NCBI GenBank assembly: GCA_037447655.1
Contig: JBBHKE010001619.1
Span: 1 to 64,000, forward strand
Direction of reading: 5' to 3'
Source: Zygnema cylindricum
Taxonomy: Eukaryota; Streptophyta; Zygnematophyceae; Zygnematales; Zygnemataceae
DNA: 64,000 nt
The notes under the pieces are model-generated. The model was not told where the DNA came from, did no database searches, and saw only the letters and a program-made list of their open reading frames with translations. The stretch's first letter is position 1; every line of letters starts with the position of its first letter. The position numbers and the translations under genes were made by a program. Below, piece after piece: positions 29,801 to 38,704 of the stretch.

Positions 29801-31713
29801 GACCTGACGTCGCTGCGCCGGCAGCGGAGCAACAACCGCAAGCACCGCAGCAGAGGAACGGAGACTCTGTGAAAGAGAAAAGCGCAGCGTTGACCGAAGC
29901 GCAAAATCAGAAGCTCAGCGCAGTCACCAGTACGGTGCAAGTGGACGAACAGTGGTTAAGTCGGATAAAGGCCGCCTACGGCGATGATGGTTCACTAAAG
30001 GAACTTGTCAAACGGAAAGTACTCGTTCGAACTGCCAATGATATGTGGCGGTATAGACCGAGTAAGACAACACGGCTATATGTGCCGACAAATACGGCAC
30101 TTCGTCACGCAATTCTTCAAATGAGTCATGACGAGCCGCTCAGTGGACATTTTGGACGAGATAAAACAACCGCACGTGTCGCTGAAGCGTATTACTGGCC
30201 AAACATGACTCGAGACATTGCAGAATATGTCCGGACGTGTGACTCGTGTAATAGAAACAAATCTGATTCAGGGCAACAAGGTCTGTTACAACCCCTCCCA
30301 ATACCATCTGTTCCTTGGGAGGCGATCTCGATGGATTTTATCGTGGCCCTTCCCCGGACGAAGGAGGGCTACGACTCAATCTTCGTCGTCGTGGATTACC
30401 TAACGAAAATGGCACATTTTCTACCCACGACCACTACGGCTACTGCACGAGATATTGCGGACTTATTCTTTCGGGAAATATTCCGCCATCACGGTCTTCC
30501 AAAAAGGATCGTCAGCGACCGCGATCGAAAATTCGTGAGCCACTTTTGGCAAAATCTATTTGCGTTATGCGGAACGCAGCTTGCCATGTCCACAGCCTAC
30601 CACCCTCAAACTGATGGTCAAACTGAACGGGTGAATCGGACTTTGGAGGAAGCATTGCGGGCTTATGTCTCGGTGCACCAAACGGATTGGGTGGACCATT
30701 TAACGGCAATCGAAGTAGCATACAACAGTGCAGTCCACTCGTCAACAAATGCTACGCCTTTCTCCCTCAATGGACGACAACCCACTCTTCCCCACACTTT
30801 ATTGGTAGCGGACTGCGAAACACCGGCTGCTTTAGACTTTGCCAAGACGTTGCAAGGCAACCTGGAAAAGGCGGCAAAGGCGCTCCAACTGGCAAAGGAT
30901 CGCCAAAAGTCGCAGGCGGACGCTCACCGGAAGGAAATAGTCTTCTGTGTGGGGGACAAGGTTCGCCTTAATATGGCAAACCTCTCCTTGCCGGGAGCCC
31001 TCTCTAAAAAGTTAGCCCCAAAGTTCACGCGCCCGTTCACAATTCTGTCCCGTGTGGGCAACGTCGCTTACAGGTTGGATATCCCGACGGACTGGCATAT
31101 CCACAATGTTTTCCATGTTTCCCTCCTTAAACCATTCCGTGATCCTGATTCGGTGTTCCCTAACCGACGACGGCATACTCCTCTACAACCCGTTCAAGGT
31201 ACCTCAGACGAGTATGAGGTGGAAGAGATCCTTAAGTCACGTCGCTCTCGGAATTCTAACTCCACGCAATACTTGGTGCGTTGGAAGGGTTACGGTGCTG
31301 AGGACGACTCTTGGGTGGACGAGGGGGATCTGCATTCCCCGGAGTTGCTGCGCCGGTTTCTGCAGAGTGAGGACACTCAGCTTTACCCGAGGGGCAATTG
31401 CAGCGGCCGCAACAAAGGGGCGAATCGCAGTGGCGCAACCATCGCAATAATATTGGGGACGCGGCAAAGGACCGCAGCGGCGATGTTACCACACTGCAGC
31501 GCTGTAGCAGCGCAACCACCGCAGCGCAACATGGTCATGATGACGTCAGAGGATCGCAGTATCACCACTGCGCTGACAGGAAAGCGCAACGGCGCAATTG
31601 TGTTTCACTATGTAGGTAACGACGAACCCTCGGTTCCGCCGCAGCAACGCAGTTTTAGACATGTTGGATACTGCGATACCCTCGCACGCTGCGACGCTGC
31701 GCACAGCCCATAA
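26891..31713 (+). pseudogene. Gypsy gag-pol polyprotein with one frameshift and C-terminal chromodomain
   Basis: The ATG at 26891 opens gag. A CCHC knuckle ([14 protein letters not shown]) is at residue 289 and the protease DSGAS at 342. RT begins near 28500; [18 protein letters not shown] is followed near 28750 by a one-base loss that shifts the frame, so the first frame stops at 28774 and the rest continues in the next frame to 31713. After the break: RT active site FLDD near 29010, RNase H TDASD at 29451 and a DHHAL motif near 29660, integrase HHCC (GHFGRD ... CDSCNRNK) at 30130-30260, core motifs [15 protein letters not shown] and [14 protein letters not shown], and a chromodomain at about 31210-31365 ([19 protein letters not shown]). 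The chromodomain marks the chromovirus branch. After it, about 100 codons are GC-rich and low complexity. The break means this copy cannot make full pol unless the base is an assembly error. Confidence 0.93.
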
Positions 31714-31857
31714 GTGAAACCCTCAACCCCCGGGAATACAACCATCATTCGTCCTCACAACTAACTCAGTCTCGGCAGCTTGGAAACGGCTTCCCTCCGC
31801 ACAATTACTTTACCTCCGCTTCTGGAGCTACCGGAATTGTCTGGTTCAGCAGTGTCT

Positions 31858-33129
31858 ATGGCGTCGTCGTCCTCTCCACCCTCGAAAAGGAGGAGACTGG
31901 TACGGGTGGGACAAGGAGACCCGAGCCGTCCCGAGAGATTGCTAAGGGCGGCGGAAGCCATGGTGGAAGCTAGCAATCGAAGAGAGGTAGAAGTGGAGCC
32001 GGAACCGGGGGATAGTGTCAGTTGCGAGGCAGGACCGACGGAGACCAGTGGAGGGGAGGGGTCAGAGAACTCACAGGACCCTGAATACACCCCAACCCGG
32101 GAATGCGATCAAGAACTTCAAGCAGATCATGAGCTGTCCGAGGCGGAGGAGCCGGAACGCGAACAAACACCTCCGCCAATTGAGGAGCGCGCCTCAGATC
32201 TGGAGGTGACGCGGGACCCAACCAAGGAGAGCACTCCAGACGATCAATCGTCTGAAAGCGCGGAGAGGAAAGCGGAGGAATAATACCCCAGCGGTGATGA
32301 TGTGTTTCTCTTGCGCGAAAACCGAAGAGATTCGGAGGAGGAGAGTGAACAGGGAGAGGAAATTCCCGACTACCTCTTCCCACTACCGGTCGTCACTCAG
32401 CATCCGGACCTCGCCTTCAGCTTCGCCAAAAGGTTTTATTGGGACCCCTCAGAGTGGCCCGAAGAATGGCGTATAGGGAAGCCTGGAGATCCTATCCGCA
32501 TCCCTACCAACCTTCCGTCACACCCAGCGTGGAATTTCATGCGGACCAAGGACCTGGGGAATAATCATAAAGGCTATATGCAGCTGAATCCTCACACCTT
32601 ACCGTTCGTAGAGGTGGTAGAGGAAAACTACAGGTACAGAATTGATGTTCCCGGGTTACTTTGCCATTATCACCCGTGGGATGTCCGCCTCCACGACATC
32701 ATCTCTCGAGCGGAAGTCACCCCTGAAGTGCGAGTACTCAAGCTGGCTCGAAGGAATGCTCTGCAGCGGGCCCGAGCTGCAAGAAAACACGTGTCCTTCA
32801 AATTACGAAAGGTACCTCGGTGGGAACCGGCGGACGAGGAACCAGAGGAAGCTACCCCAGGGGCTGAACCCGGAGAACCCAGGATTCTGGCACCCGAGGA
32901 GCCTGCACCTGCGGACGTTCTGCAGCAAACCGCAGTACCCATGGAGGAAGCGGAAAATCAGGTTCGGGAACGAATTACTCGGCGGCGGTTGGCAGCTGCA
33001 GATCGTCACATCGCGTTACTGGAGACCCGATGTGAACAGCTCCAACATCAACTTGACGTCCTTCGCCAGGAGTTCGAGGAGTATCGTGAAGAAACATACG
33101 ACATACTCCGGCAACTGCAGTTTCCCTGA
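31858..33129 (+). pseudogene. Additional ORF between pol and the 3' LTR, one in-frame stop
   Basis: From ATG 31858 the frame stays open to TAA 32281-32283 and then, in the same phase, from 32284 to the stop at 33129; a single stop codon splits what would be about 423 codons. The N-terminus reads MASSSSPPSKRRRLVR, a good basic nuclear localisation signal. It is followed by an acidic Glu-rich stretch, a middle part rich in aromatic residues (KRFYWDPSEWPEEW, CHYHPWDVRLHD), an Ala/Pro/Glu linker, and a C-terminal heptad-like helix (LETRCEQLQHQLDVLRQEFE), a likely coiled coil. No family is recognised, and no signal peptide or membrane segment argues for an envelope. The same-strand position before the purine tract fits the extra ORFs known from some plant gypsy lineages. 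Confidence 0.75.
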
Positions 33130-33157
33130 CTCCATCAAAGTTCAGCGGGACGCTGAA

Positions 33158-33174
33158 TCCTTAGTGGGAGGCAC
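33158..33174 (+). promoter_or_regulatory. Polypurine tract region before the 3' LTR
   Basis: The sequence AGTGGGAGGCAC directly precedes TGTAACAG of the 3' LTR. It is the position at which plus-strand DNA synthesis is primed in LTR retrotransposons. The tract is short and interrupted. Confidence 0.6.
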
Positions 33175-33691
33175 TGTAACAGGGTTACAGAATTGGGTAC
33201 TTAGTAGTTAGGGCTAGGCTGCTATAGTTGCGATTTCAGAGCAGCGCAGTTGCGATGCTAGAGCAGCGCAGCTGCGATTCCAGACCAGCGCTGCATATCA
33301 GCATAGCAACTTAGCGGCGTAGCAACTAGTAGCGCAGCGGCGTAGCAGAGCAGCATAGCAACGCCGCAATTGTGTAGATTGAACTGTATAGTTCTAGAAG
33401 GAAGTTTGGATAGATCTTGGATTGGCCGCGAAGGTCCACGTGTACAGCTGTATAGTACTAAGTTGACCAGCAGTTAGCTAGTTTAAATAGTCAGGTAGAC
33501 CTAGTGAATAGGACACCGGAAGTAGACCTGAAATAGACTTACGCAGCTAGCGCAACCTTGTACTCTCTTTCAAGTAACAAAGCCCAACTTTGTCTGTGAG
33601 TTCTGTGTGCTCTTGCTGTTGCTACGGGGAGATCCTTGGTATTTTCCGCTGTGCATTGTGACGTATTGTGGGTGTTGTTACCTCTTTTGCA
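33175..33691 (+). repeat. 3' LTR of the gypsy element
   Basis: 517 bp, TGTAACAGGG ... CTCTTTTGCA. It is followed by the target duplication TACGA at 33692-33696. Confidence 0.97.
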
Positions 33692-33967
33692 TACGACAAT
33701 CGATTAGAGCTGACGGCTACGCCTAGCTGTGCCGGTTGAAGGTTCGAGTCCTGCCTGACTCAACCTTTTTGTTAAGAGTGACTTATGTCACTCTACAGTC
33801 TTCCGTGTGTAGCTAAGGCAGCCATGGCTCCACCACTCTCTCTCACCTTCAAGGACTACAACAAGTATGGGGGCTAGAGAGAGAAGGTGGAGGCAGAGTG
33901 TCTGCGCTCTTACTTAATCTATTCAGACCTAGAAAATACGCTCTAACTATATTTATTTTTACATAGT
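33692..33967 (-). mobile_element. Copia-family LTR, upstream part (split by gypsy insertion)
   Basis: On the minus strand it begins near 33967 and soon shows GTATTTTCTAGGTCTG, the near-5' motif of the LTRs at 40847 and 43074, then the CTCTGCCTCCACC and TTGTTGTAGTC-like words they share. It joins across the gypsy element to 26339-25630 with TACGA as the shared base pairs. Confidence 0.75.
33698..33770 (+). other. tRNA-like module A (antisense in the LTR)
   Basis: CAATCGATTAGAGCTGACGG resembles a tRNA A-box/D-arm. GGTTCGAGTCC at 33742-33752 is an exact B-box consensus. A TTTTT at 33766-33770 could terminate Pol III. A closed acceptor stem is not seen, so this is not called a tRNA gene. The gypsy element landed at the 5' edge of the module. 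Confidence 0.55.
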
Positions 33968-33969
33968 GT

Positions 33970-34335
33970 CTCAATAATTAGGGTGAATTAATGACATACC
34001 TGTCACGTTGACGCGTAATCCACGCGAATCGTGGGTCGCTAGGGTTGAATTGTCGGATGTGGGCAAATGTTGAGCCGCGGCTCTTGTGGGCGATGAAGAG
34101 CCATGTGGGATGTGCGGGGACATCAAGAGGGATGTCGAGCACTTTTGGTACAAGATTCCTCCTCGGGTGGAGGGGGCAAGGTTCTCCATACCTCCAATGC
34201 TCAGGTCAATCCTCGACCGGAATGAAATTCTCCGCCCTTGGCCAAAAACTGTCCATAGCCTCCTTACCCAGTAAAGATACAAGAGGAGGGGGTGACAGGC
34301 AGGTGATAAAGAGAGGGGAGTGCAACTCTGGGACC
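33970..34335. other. Unassigned spacer with a zinc-finger-like open frame
   Basis: On the + strand, frame 34086-34274 contains EEPCGMCGDIKRDVEHFW, which recalls the C..C....H zinc-binding text that follows RT in some LINEs. The evidence is weak and no other LINE feature is visible here. Confidence 0.3.
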
Positions 34336-34339
34336 TCCA

Positions 34340-35392
34340 TATGTCCTCAGAAAGGGCAGCTTGCAAGAAGCCTCTAGGATAACCCTGACCCTTTTGTGTT
34401 TCAGCAAAAAAAACTACCACCTTGGTAAATAAAAACTTGGACCACCTTCACCCTTCTGAAGGCAAGACTCTCTTGAGTCGATAGCAAAATGAATCTCTCA
34501 ATTTGCTCCCCTGAGCAGTAAGTAATGGAGGGTCAAAGTTTACCTTTTGCATAGAAGCTCTCTCGGAGAGATGGTCCTATCTACCAAATTCTTTTAAGTC
34601 ATGTCTACATCTAAAACTCTATGTACTGACGTACGGCACCAATCATATTACTGTGCCGTATAGAAAGGTACAGGTGTCGATGTACTTTATGTACGGACAT
34701 TGTACAAAAATGGCCAAAAAGTCGACACATGTCATATCTGGATTTGTTTCCGTAATCCCTGGAGATGCCAAAATCTAATGTCATGGTGCCACGTGTCATC
34801 CGATGTGGCAATGACCACAAACCGTCGAAATCCTCTTCCGCGATCTCGGCATTCATTCTCGCCGTCCAATTAAATGCAGATTTTAATCGTAGCCGTCATA
34901 AATACTTGCGCTATATTCGTTTCAATATCGAAACAAATGCGCGGTACCCGTTTCTTCTCTGTACCTTAATCCATACTTTACATAACCGAATCTATCTATC
35001 CAATAAATAGTTACCGTTAAATGAATTAGTGGACGGGGAAACATTCATATAATTATCAAACCCTATAAGACCTAACACTAGACTAAGACTAAATGGATAA
35101 AGCTACCGGCTACTGGCAGCTTTGACGGAAGGTAGGTACCAGGTGCGAATCCTGGGTCCGACACCTCTTCTTTTAGTAAATCAATCAATTTACTACTCGT
35201 AAATCAACTAATCACCTACCCGTAAATCTCTAGAAAGCATACGTAGCCATGGCTCAAGCTTCCTCTCCAACTTTCAGCGACTACAACAAGTGTGGGAGTT
35301 GCAAAGAGGAGTTAGAGGCAGACTGCCTCGGCTTTTTTTTTGCATTTCAATTTAGACCTAGAAAATATTAAAATAACCATCAATTTCTACAA
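34340..35392 (-). mobile_element. Copia-family LTR (minus orientation)
   Basis: Reading down the minus strand from about 35392: ATATTTTCTAGGTCTAAATT, GCAGTCTGCCTC, a TTGTTGTAGTCGC-type motif, the tRNA-like module (antisense), GTACGGTACAGAAAC-type GTAC-rich U3, a pyrimidine box, then GGGGAGCAAATTGAG and TTCATTTTGCTA as in the LTRs at 36130 and 43890. The far end near 34340 is not sharply defined. No internal region is attached, so it may be a solo LTR or a fragment. Confidence 0.65.
35078..35175 (+). other. tRNA-like module B (antisense in the LTR, best T-arm)
   Basis: AAATGGATAAAGC resembles the A-box of tRNA-Arg (AATGGATAAGGC). At 35139-35155 a perfect T-arm is present: stem CCAGG, loop TGCGAAT, stem CCTGG; the loop region is one base from the B-box GGTTCGAATCC. 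A TTTT lies at 35171-35174. The 5' acceptor strand does not pair with the 3' strand, so the molecule is only tRNA-like. Confidence 0.6.
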
Positions 35393-35804
35393 GGAGTATA
35401 GGGGAAGGAGAGGAAGAGATAAAAAAAGAGGGATAGGGATAAGAAAGGGAGGGAGGAAAGAAAAAGAGAGTGGATAGGAGGGGGGGGGAGGTGAGAGAGA
35501 TAGGGAAGGACAGAGAGAGGAGATAGGGATGGATTTTGTAATAGAGGGAGAGAGGGGATTAGCGAGGGAGAGTGGCGAGGAGAGGGGAGAAGACAGATAA
35601 ACAGAAAGAAAGAGGATGAAGGAGGGGGGATAGGGAAGGTAAGAGACGATCAAAGAGGAGGAAACAGGGTGAGATAGATGGAATAGAGAGGGGAGAGGTA
35701 TAGGGAGATGTAGAGGGAGGAAAAAGAAGAGAGGGAGATAAGGAAAATTAACGGAGAGAGAGGGGAGAGAGAGGGATAAAGAGAGAGGGGGGTGNNNNNN
35801 NNNN
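35393..35804. repeat. Purine-rich block 1, ending at an N gap
   Basis: GGGAGAGAGG-type DNA. Its right 280 bp (about 35510-35794) repeats almost word for word at about 37380-37658, including GATTAGCGAGGGAGAGTGGC and GAAAATTAACGGAGAGAG. The gap of ten N (35795-35804) begins exactly within the shared block. Confidence 0.9.
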
Positions 35805-35805
35805 A

Positions 35806-36475
35806 GTGCTTTTGGATGATGATTTGGGTCTCAGATAGTGTCACGCGGTGCCACGTGGCGCCACATTATTTGATACCGGAGAAGATGGAAGGATGAACCA
35901 TGGCTCCCGATTTGACTGGTGTCACCTTGTAGACCATGTCGTACAATGGCCGTACAATAAGTACATCGCCCATTGTACCTTCTTGTACTATATAGTGTTC
36001 CTATTGGACTAGGGTTTAGTAGTAGGTTTTCGTGAGTAGGCAGACCAAGACTTAGTGATATTTAGGTACCTCTCTCTAAGAGAGCTTGTAACTATAAAGG
36101 TCATCTTTGACCAGCCATAACTTAATGCTCCGGTGAGCAAATTCAGTGATTCATTTTGCTGCGGACTCAGGGGAGTCCAAGCTACACAAGGATGTAGTCA
36201 GTCAGAGTCTTTGCGTGCCACGGTGGCACTTATTCATTGGGAAAGTCAAAGTGGGGAATATTGTCCAAAACACATATTCAAGCTTTGCATTCTGTGGTGG
36301 AACTGAGCACACAGAAGGTGTGGTGGAACTGAGCACACAGAAGGTCTTCTCTTCACAGGGGTGAAGGTGTATTGGGGTTCTTATTGTCAAGGGATCATTC
36401 ATTTGGGTTTATATCAACTTGGAGTCGGCACTATCTAGATTAGCTTCTTTTAGATCTGCGAATTCTGTGGGCAAT
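35806..36475 (+). mobile_element. Copia-family LTR, 3' part, and start of gag
   Basis: From GCCACGTGGCGCCAC through GTACAATGGCCGTAC, GGGGAGTCCAAGCTACACAA and GGAGTCGGCACTATCTAG to GAATTCTGTGGGCAATGGAG. The last part parallels the LTR/gag junction of the minus-strand copia element (GAATTCTGTAGTCCAATGGG), so ATG 36475 is the remains of a gag start. A 23-bp piece, GTGGTGGAACTGAGCACACAG, is duplicated at 36295-36341. The LTR's own 5' part, with the tRNA-like module, is missing, perhaps into the N gap. Confidence 0.65.
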
Positions 36476-36479
36476 GGAG

Positions 36480-37190
36480 CCCATAGTATTTCATCACGTG
36501 TCACACTGGAGTGGAAAAAAAAATGAGATAGTAAACGACAACGAAAGAGTCAGTGTGGTATGTCAGAGTAACCTAGAAATGCGGATTGTCTACTGCGTAT
36601 AGGTGTAACACATATTTACACACATGTACACGTCAAAAAATTACGTACAACACATGTATTTAGCGACGTGGCCAATCCGTCGCTTATACGTTTATTCTAA
36701 CAATGTACATAGAACAAAACAAAACGAACTGTTCACTGAACACGTCGTATTAATTTCAACAATGGTCCAACATTGAGGCGACGCTAAACGAAACGTTATC
36801 TTGACATGTACAAATTTATACCAGATTCCAACATTACATATAATGAGGTTCGTCTCCCCAACAAAGGCATACACGTGCATAATACAAGCACGCAAAACAA
36901 TAAAACATGTCGTATAAATAACAATCCCTCCCAACATTGTGGCGGCGACGCGCTTGTGTCACCGCTTCGACTACTCCTACTATTTAGCGACGCGAGCATA
37001 TCCTCGGCACCACCCTAAAACCACAGTAACAACGCTGAGGGGAAGACACAACGTTGTCGCCCATGCAAGGATATGATTAAAGCAACAAGTCACTCTCGTC
37101 GCTTATATCATAAAACACACTTTCATCAATTACAATGTACCAAAAGGGGGTTAAACATCAATGACGATGCACTAGGGATGATAAGCATTG
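36480..37190. other. Unassigned repeat-like spacer
   Basis: No gene is recognised. Similar words recur (GCGACGTGGCC / GCGACGCTAAACG / GCGACGCGAGC; CAACATTGAGGCG / CAACATTGTGGCG), which suggests an old internal duplication or an unknown element. Confidence 0.4.
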
Positions 37191-37194
37191 CAAT

Positions 37195-37855
37195 TTTTAA
37201 GTGAAAGAGAGTAAGGATACGAAATTAGGGGGTGAAAGACGGGTGATAAAGAGGGGAGAGATATAGGGGGAGGAGGGGGAGAGATAGAAAAAGAGGGATA
37301 CAGATAAGGTGGGGAGGGAGGGAAAGAGAGGAGAGGGGAAAGGGAGGGGGGAGGGGTGAGAGAGAGAGGGAAGGACGGAGAGAGAGGGATAGGGATGGAT
37401 TTGGAAATAGAGGGAGAGAGGGGATTAGCGAGGGAGAGTGGCGGGGAAAGGGGAGAAGACAGATAAACAGAAAGAAAGAGGATGAAGGAGGGGGGATAGG
37501 GAAGGTAAGAGACGATCAAAGAGGAGGAAACAGGGTGAGATAGATGGAATAGAGAGGGGAGAGGTATAGGGAGATGTAGAGGGAGGAAAAAGAAGAGAGG
37601 GAGATAAGGAAAATTAACGGAGAGAGAGGGGAGAGAGAGGGATAAAGAGAGAGGGGGGTGGGTTTAGAGAATGAGAAAAAGAGGGGACAAGGGGCACAGT
37701 TCATAGAGGGGAGAAGTATAGAGGGCAAATGAGAGAAAGCGAGGAGAGAGGGATATAAAAGAGGGGGATAAGGGAGAGGGGTAAGGAAGAGAGGGAGAAG
37801 GGAAGTGAGGGAGAAGAATAGTGATCTCACGTCGGGAGAGAGTGCCAAGCATGTA
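37195..37855. repeat. Purine-rich block 2
   Basis: Longer version of block 1 in the same orientation, without a gap, continuing through GGTTTAGAGAATGAG to about 37855. Ser/Pro/Leu-rich frames on the minus strand are compositional. Confidence 0.9.
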
Positions 37856-37864
37856 AACAACTAG

Positions 37865-38700
37865 GATTTATAGAATAATGGAAATGAAACTCTGTGGGCT
37901 TCGTTGCCCCACAAAATGCACAGTTCACAAGTAGCCACTAGGATAACATCAACCAACTTTTATTTACCCAATAAAAAATGTCACCCTGGCAGACAATGAC
38001 TCTAACCAGCCTCATCTTTGTGAAGAGAAGACTCCCCTAAATCCAACGCAAAAAGAATCACAGAATTTGCTCCCTTGAGCAAATAGTTATTGCTGGCAAA
38101 AGACTGCCTATTTATACAAAAGGTCACCAGGAGAGGCACCACAAATATTACTAAGTCTTAGTCTGCCTACTCTCAGCTACCTATAACTTAACCCTAGTCC
38201 AATACGAACACTATATAGTACAAAAAGGCACTCTTAGCTACCTATAACTTAACCCTAGTCCAATACGAACACTATATAGTACAAAAAGGCACAGTTGCCG
38301 ATGTACTTATTGTACAACCATTGTACAACATGGCCCTCAAGGTGACGCTTGTCAAATCGCGATCTATGGTTCCTCCTCCCATCTTCTCTGGTATCCAATA
38401 GTGTGACGCTACGTGGCATTGCGTGACGATATCTCCAAAGGCCGCCAAAATTTCAATCCGGGTGGTGGCTACAACGAAAGCCGTTCGATCAATTAAATTT
38501 ACACGGTTCAGATTCGCGTTTGTGCATGAATTGTTTCATATGCGTCTCCTAGTCAGTTTGGTGTGAATTTGCCTTCGTATCACAGTTTAAGTACGTATCA
38601 AATCTAATGAATTCATCATTTGGTAGCGCGTTAATGGTTGAGGCATCTCGTTATATAAAATCTATAAGACCCAGGTTCAAATACGGTTAAAGGGGACATT
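37865..38700 (-). mobile_element. Copia-family LTR (minus orientation), 5'-truncated
   Basis: The minus strand reads, from about 38480 down: GTCACGCAATGCC, GGAACCATAGATCGCG, GTACAATGGTTGTAC, CTATATAGTGTTCG, TTTTTGCGTTGG and CCACAAAATG..., matching the + strand LTR piece at 35840-36440 in inverted order. A 61-bp stretch around CTACCTATAACTTAACCC is tandemly duplicated at 38195-38315. The LTR's outer end is replaced by gypsy pol sequence at about 38700. Confidence 0.6.
38622..38700 (+). other. tRNA-like module C (antisense in the LTR)
   Basis: TAGCGCGTTAATGGTTGAGGC is a good A-box/D-arm-like text and GGTTCAAATAC at 38674-38684 is a B-box with one change. A TTTT follows at 38699. The T-stem CCAGG is not paired on its 3' side (ACGG). 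Confidence 0.5.
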
Positions 38701-38704
38701 TTAG

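Larger units (their letters stand above)
26340..33691 (+). mobile_element. Ty3/gypsy chromovirus-type LTR retrotransposon, nearly intact
   Basis: LTRs of 517 bp (26340-26856, 33175-33691) start TGTAACAG and end in CA. The 5-bp target duplication TACGA flanks the whole element. A primer binding site follows the 5' LTR and a purine-rich tract precedes the 3' LTR. Gag-pol spans 26891-31713 with one frame break, and an additional ORF follows at 31858-33129. The two LTRs differ at seven positions, six of them transitions, so the insertion is recent. It landed inside a copia-family LTR. Confidence 0.97.

Noticed and set aside
32018-32383. Minus-strand frames opposite the extra ORF and opposite gypsy pol
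   Set aside because: They are shadows of GC-rich coding sequence on the + strand; no domain is seen.
31858-33129. An envelope gene in the gypsy element
   Set aside because: No signal peptide, membrane segment or cleavage site is seen; an NLS and coiled coil point away from an envelope.
33698-33770. A functional tRNA gene
   Set aside because: The B-box is perfect but no acceptor stem or anticodon arm closes; it is kept only as a tRNA-like module in an LTR.
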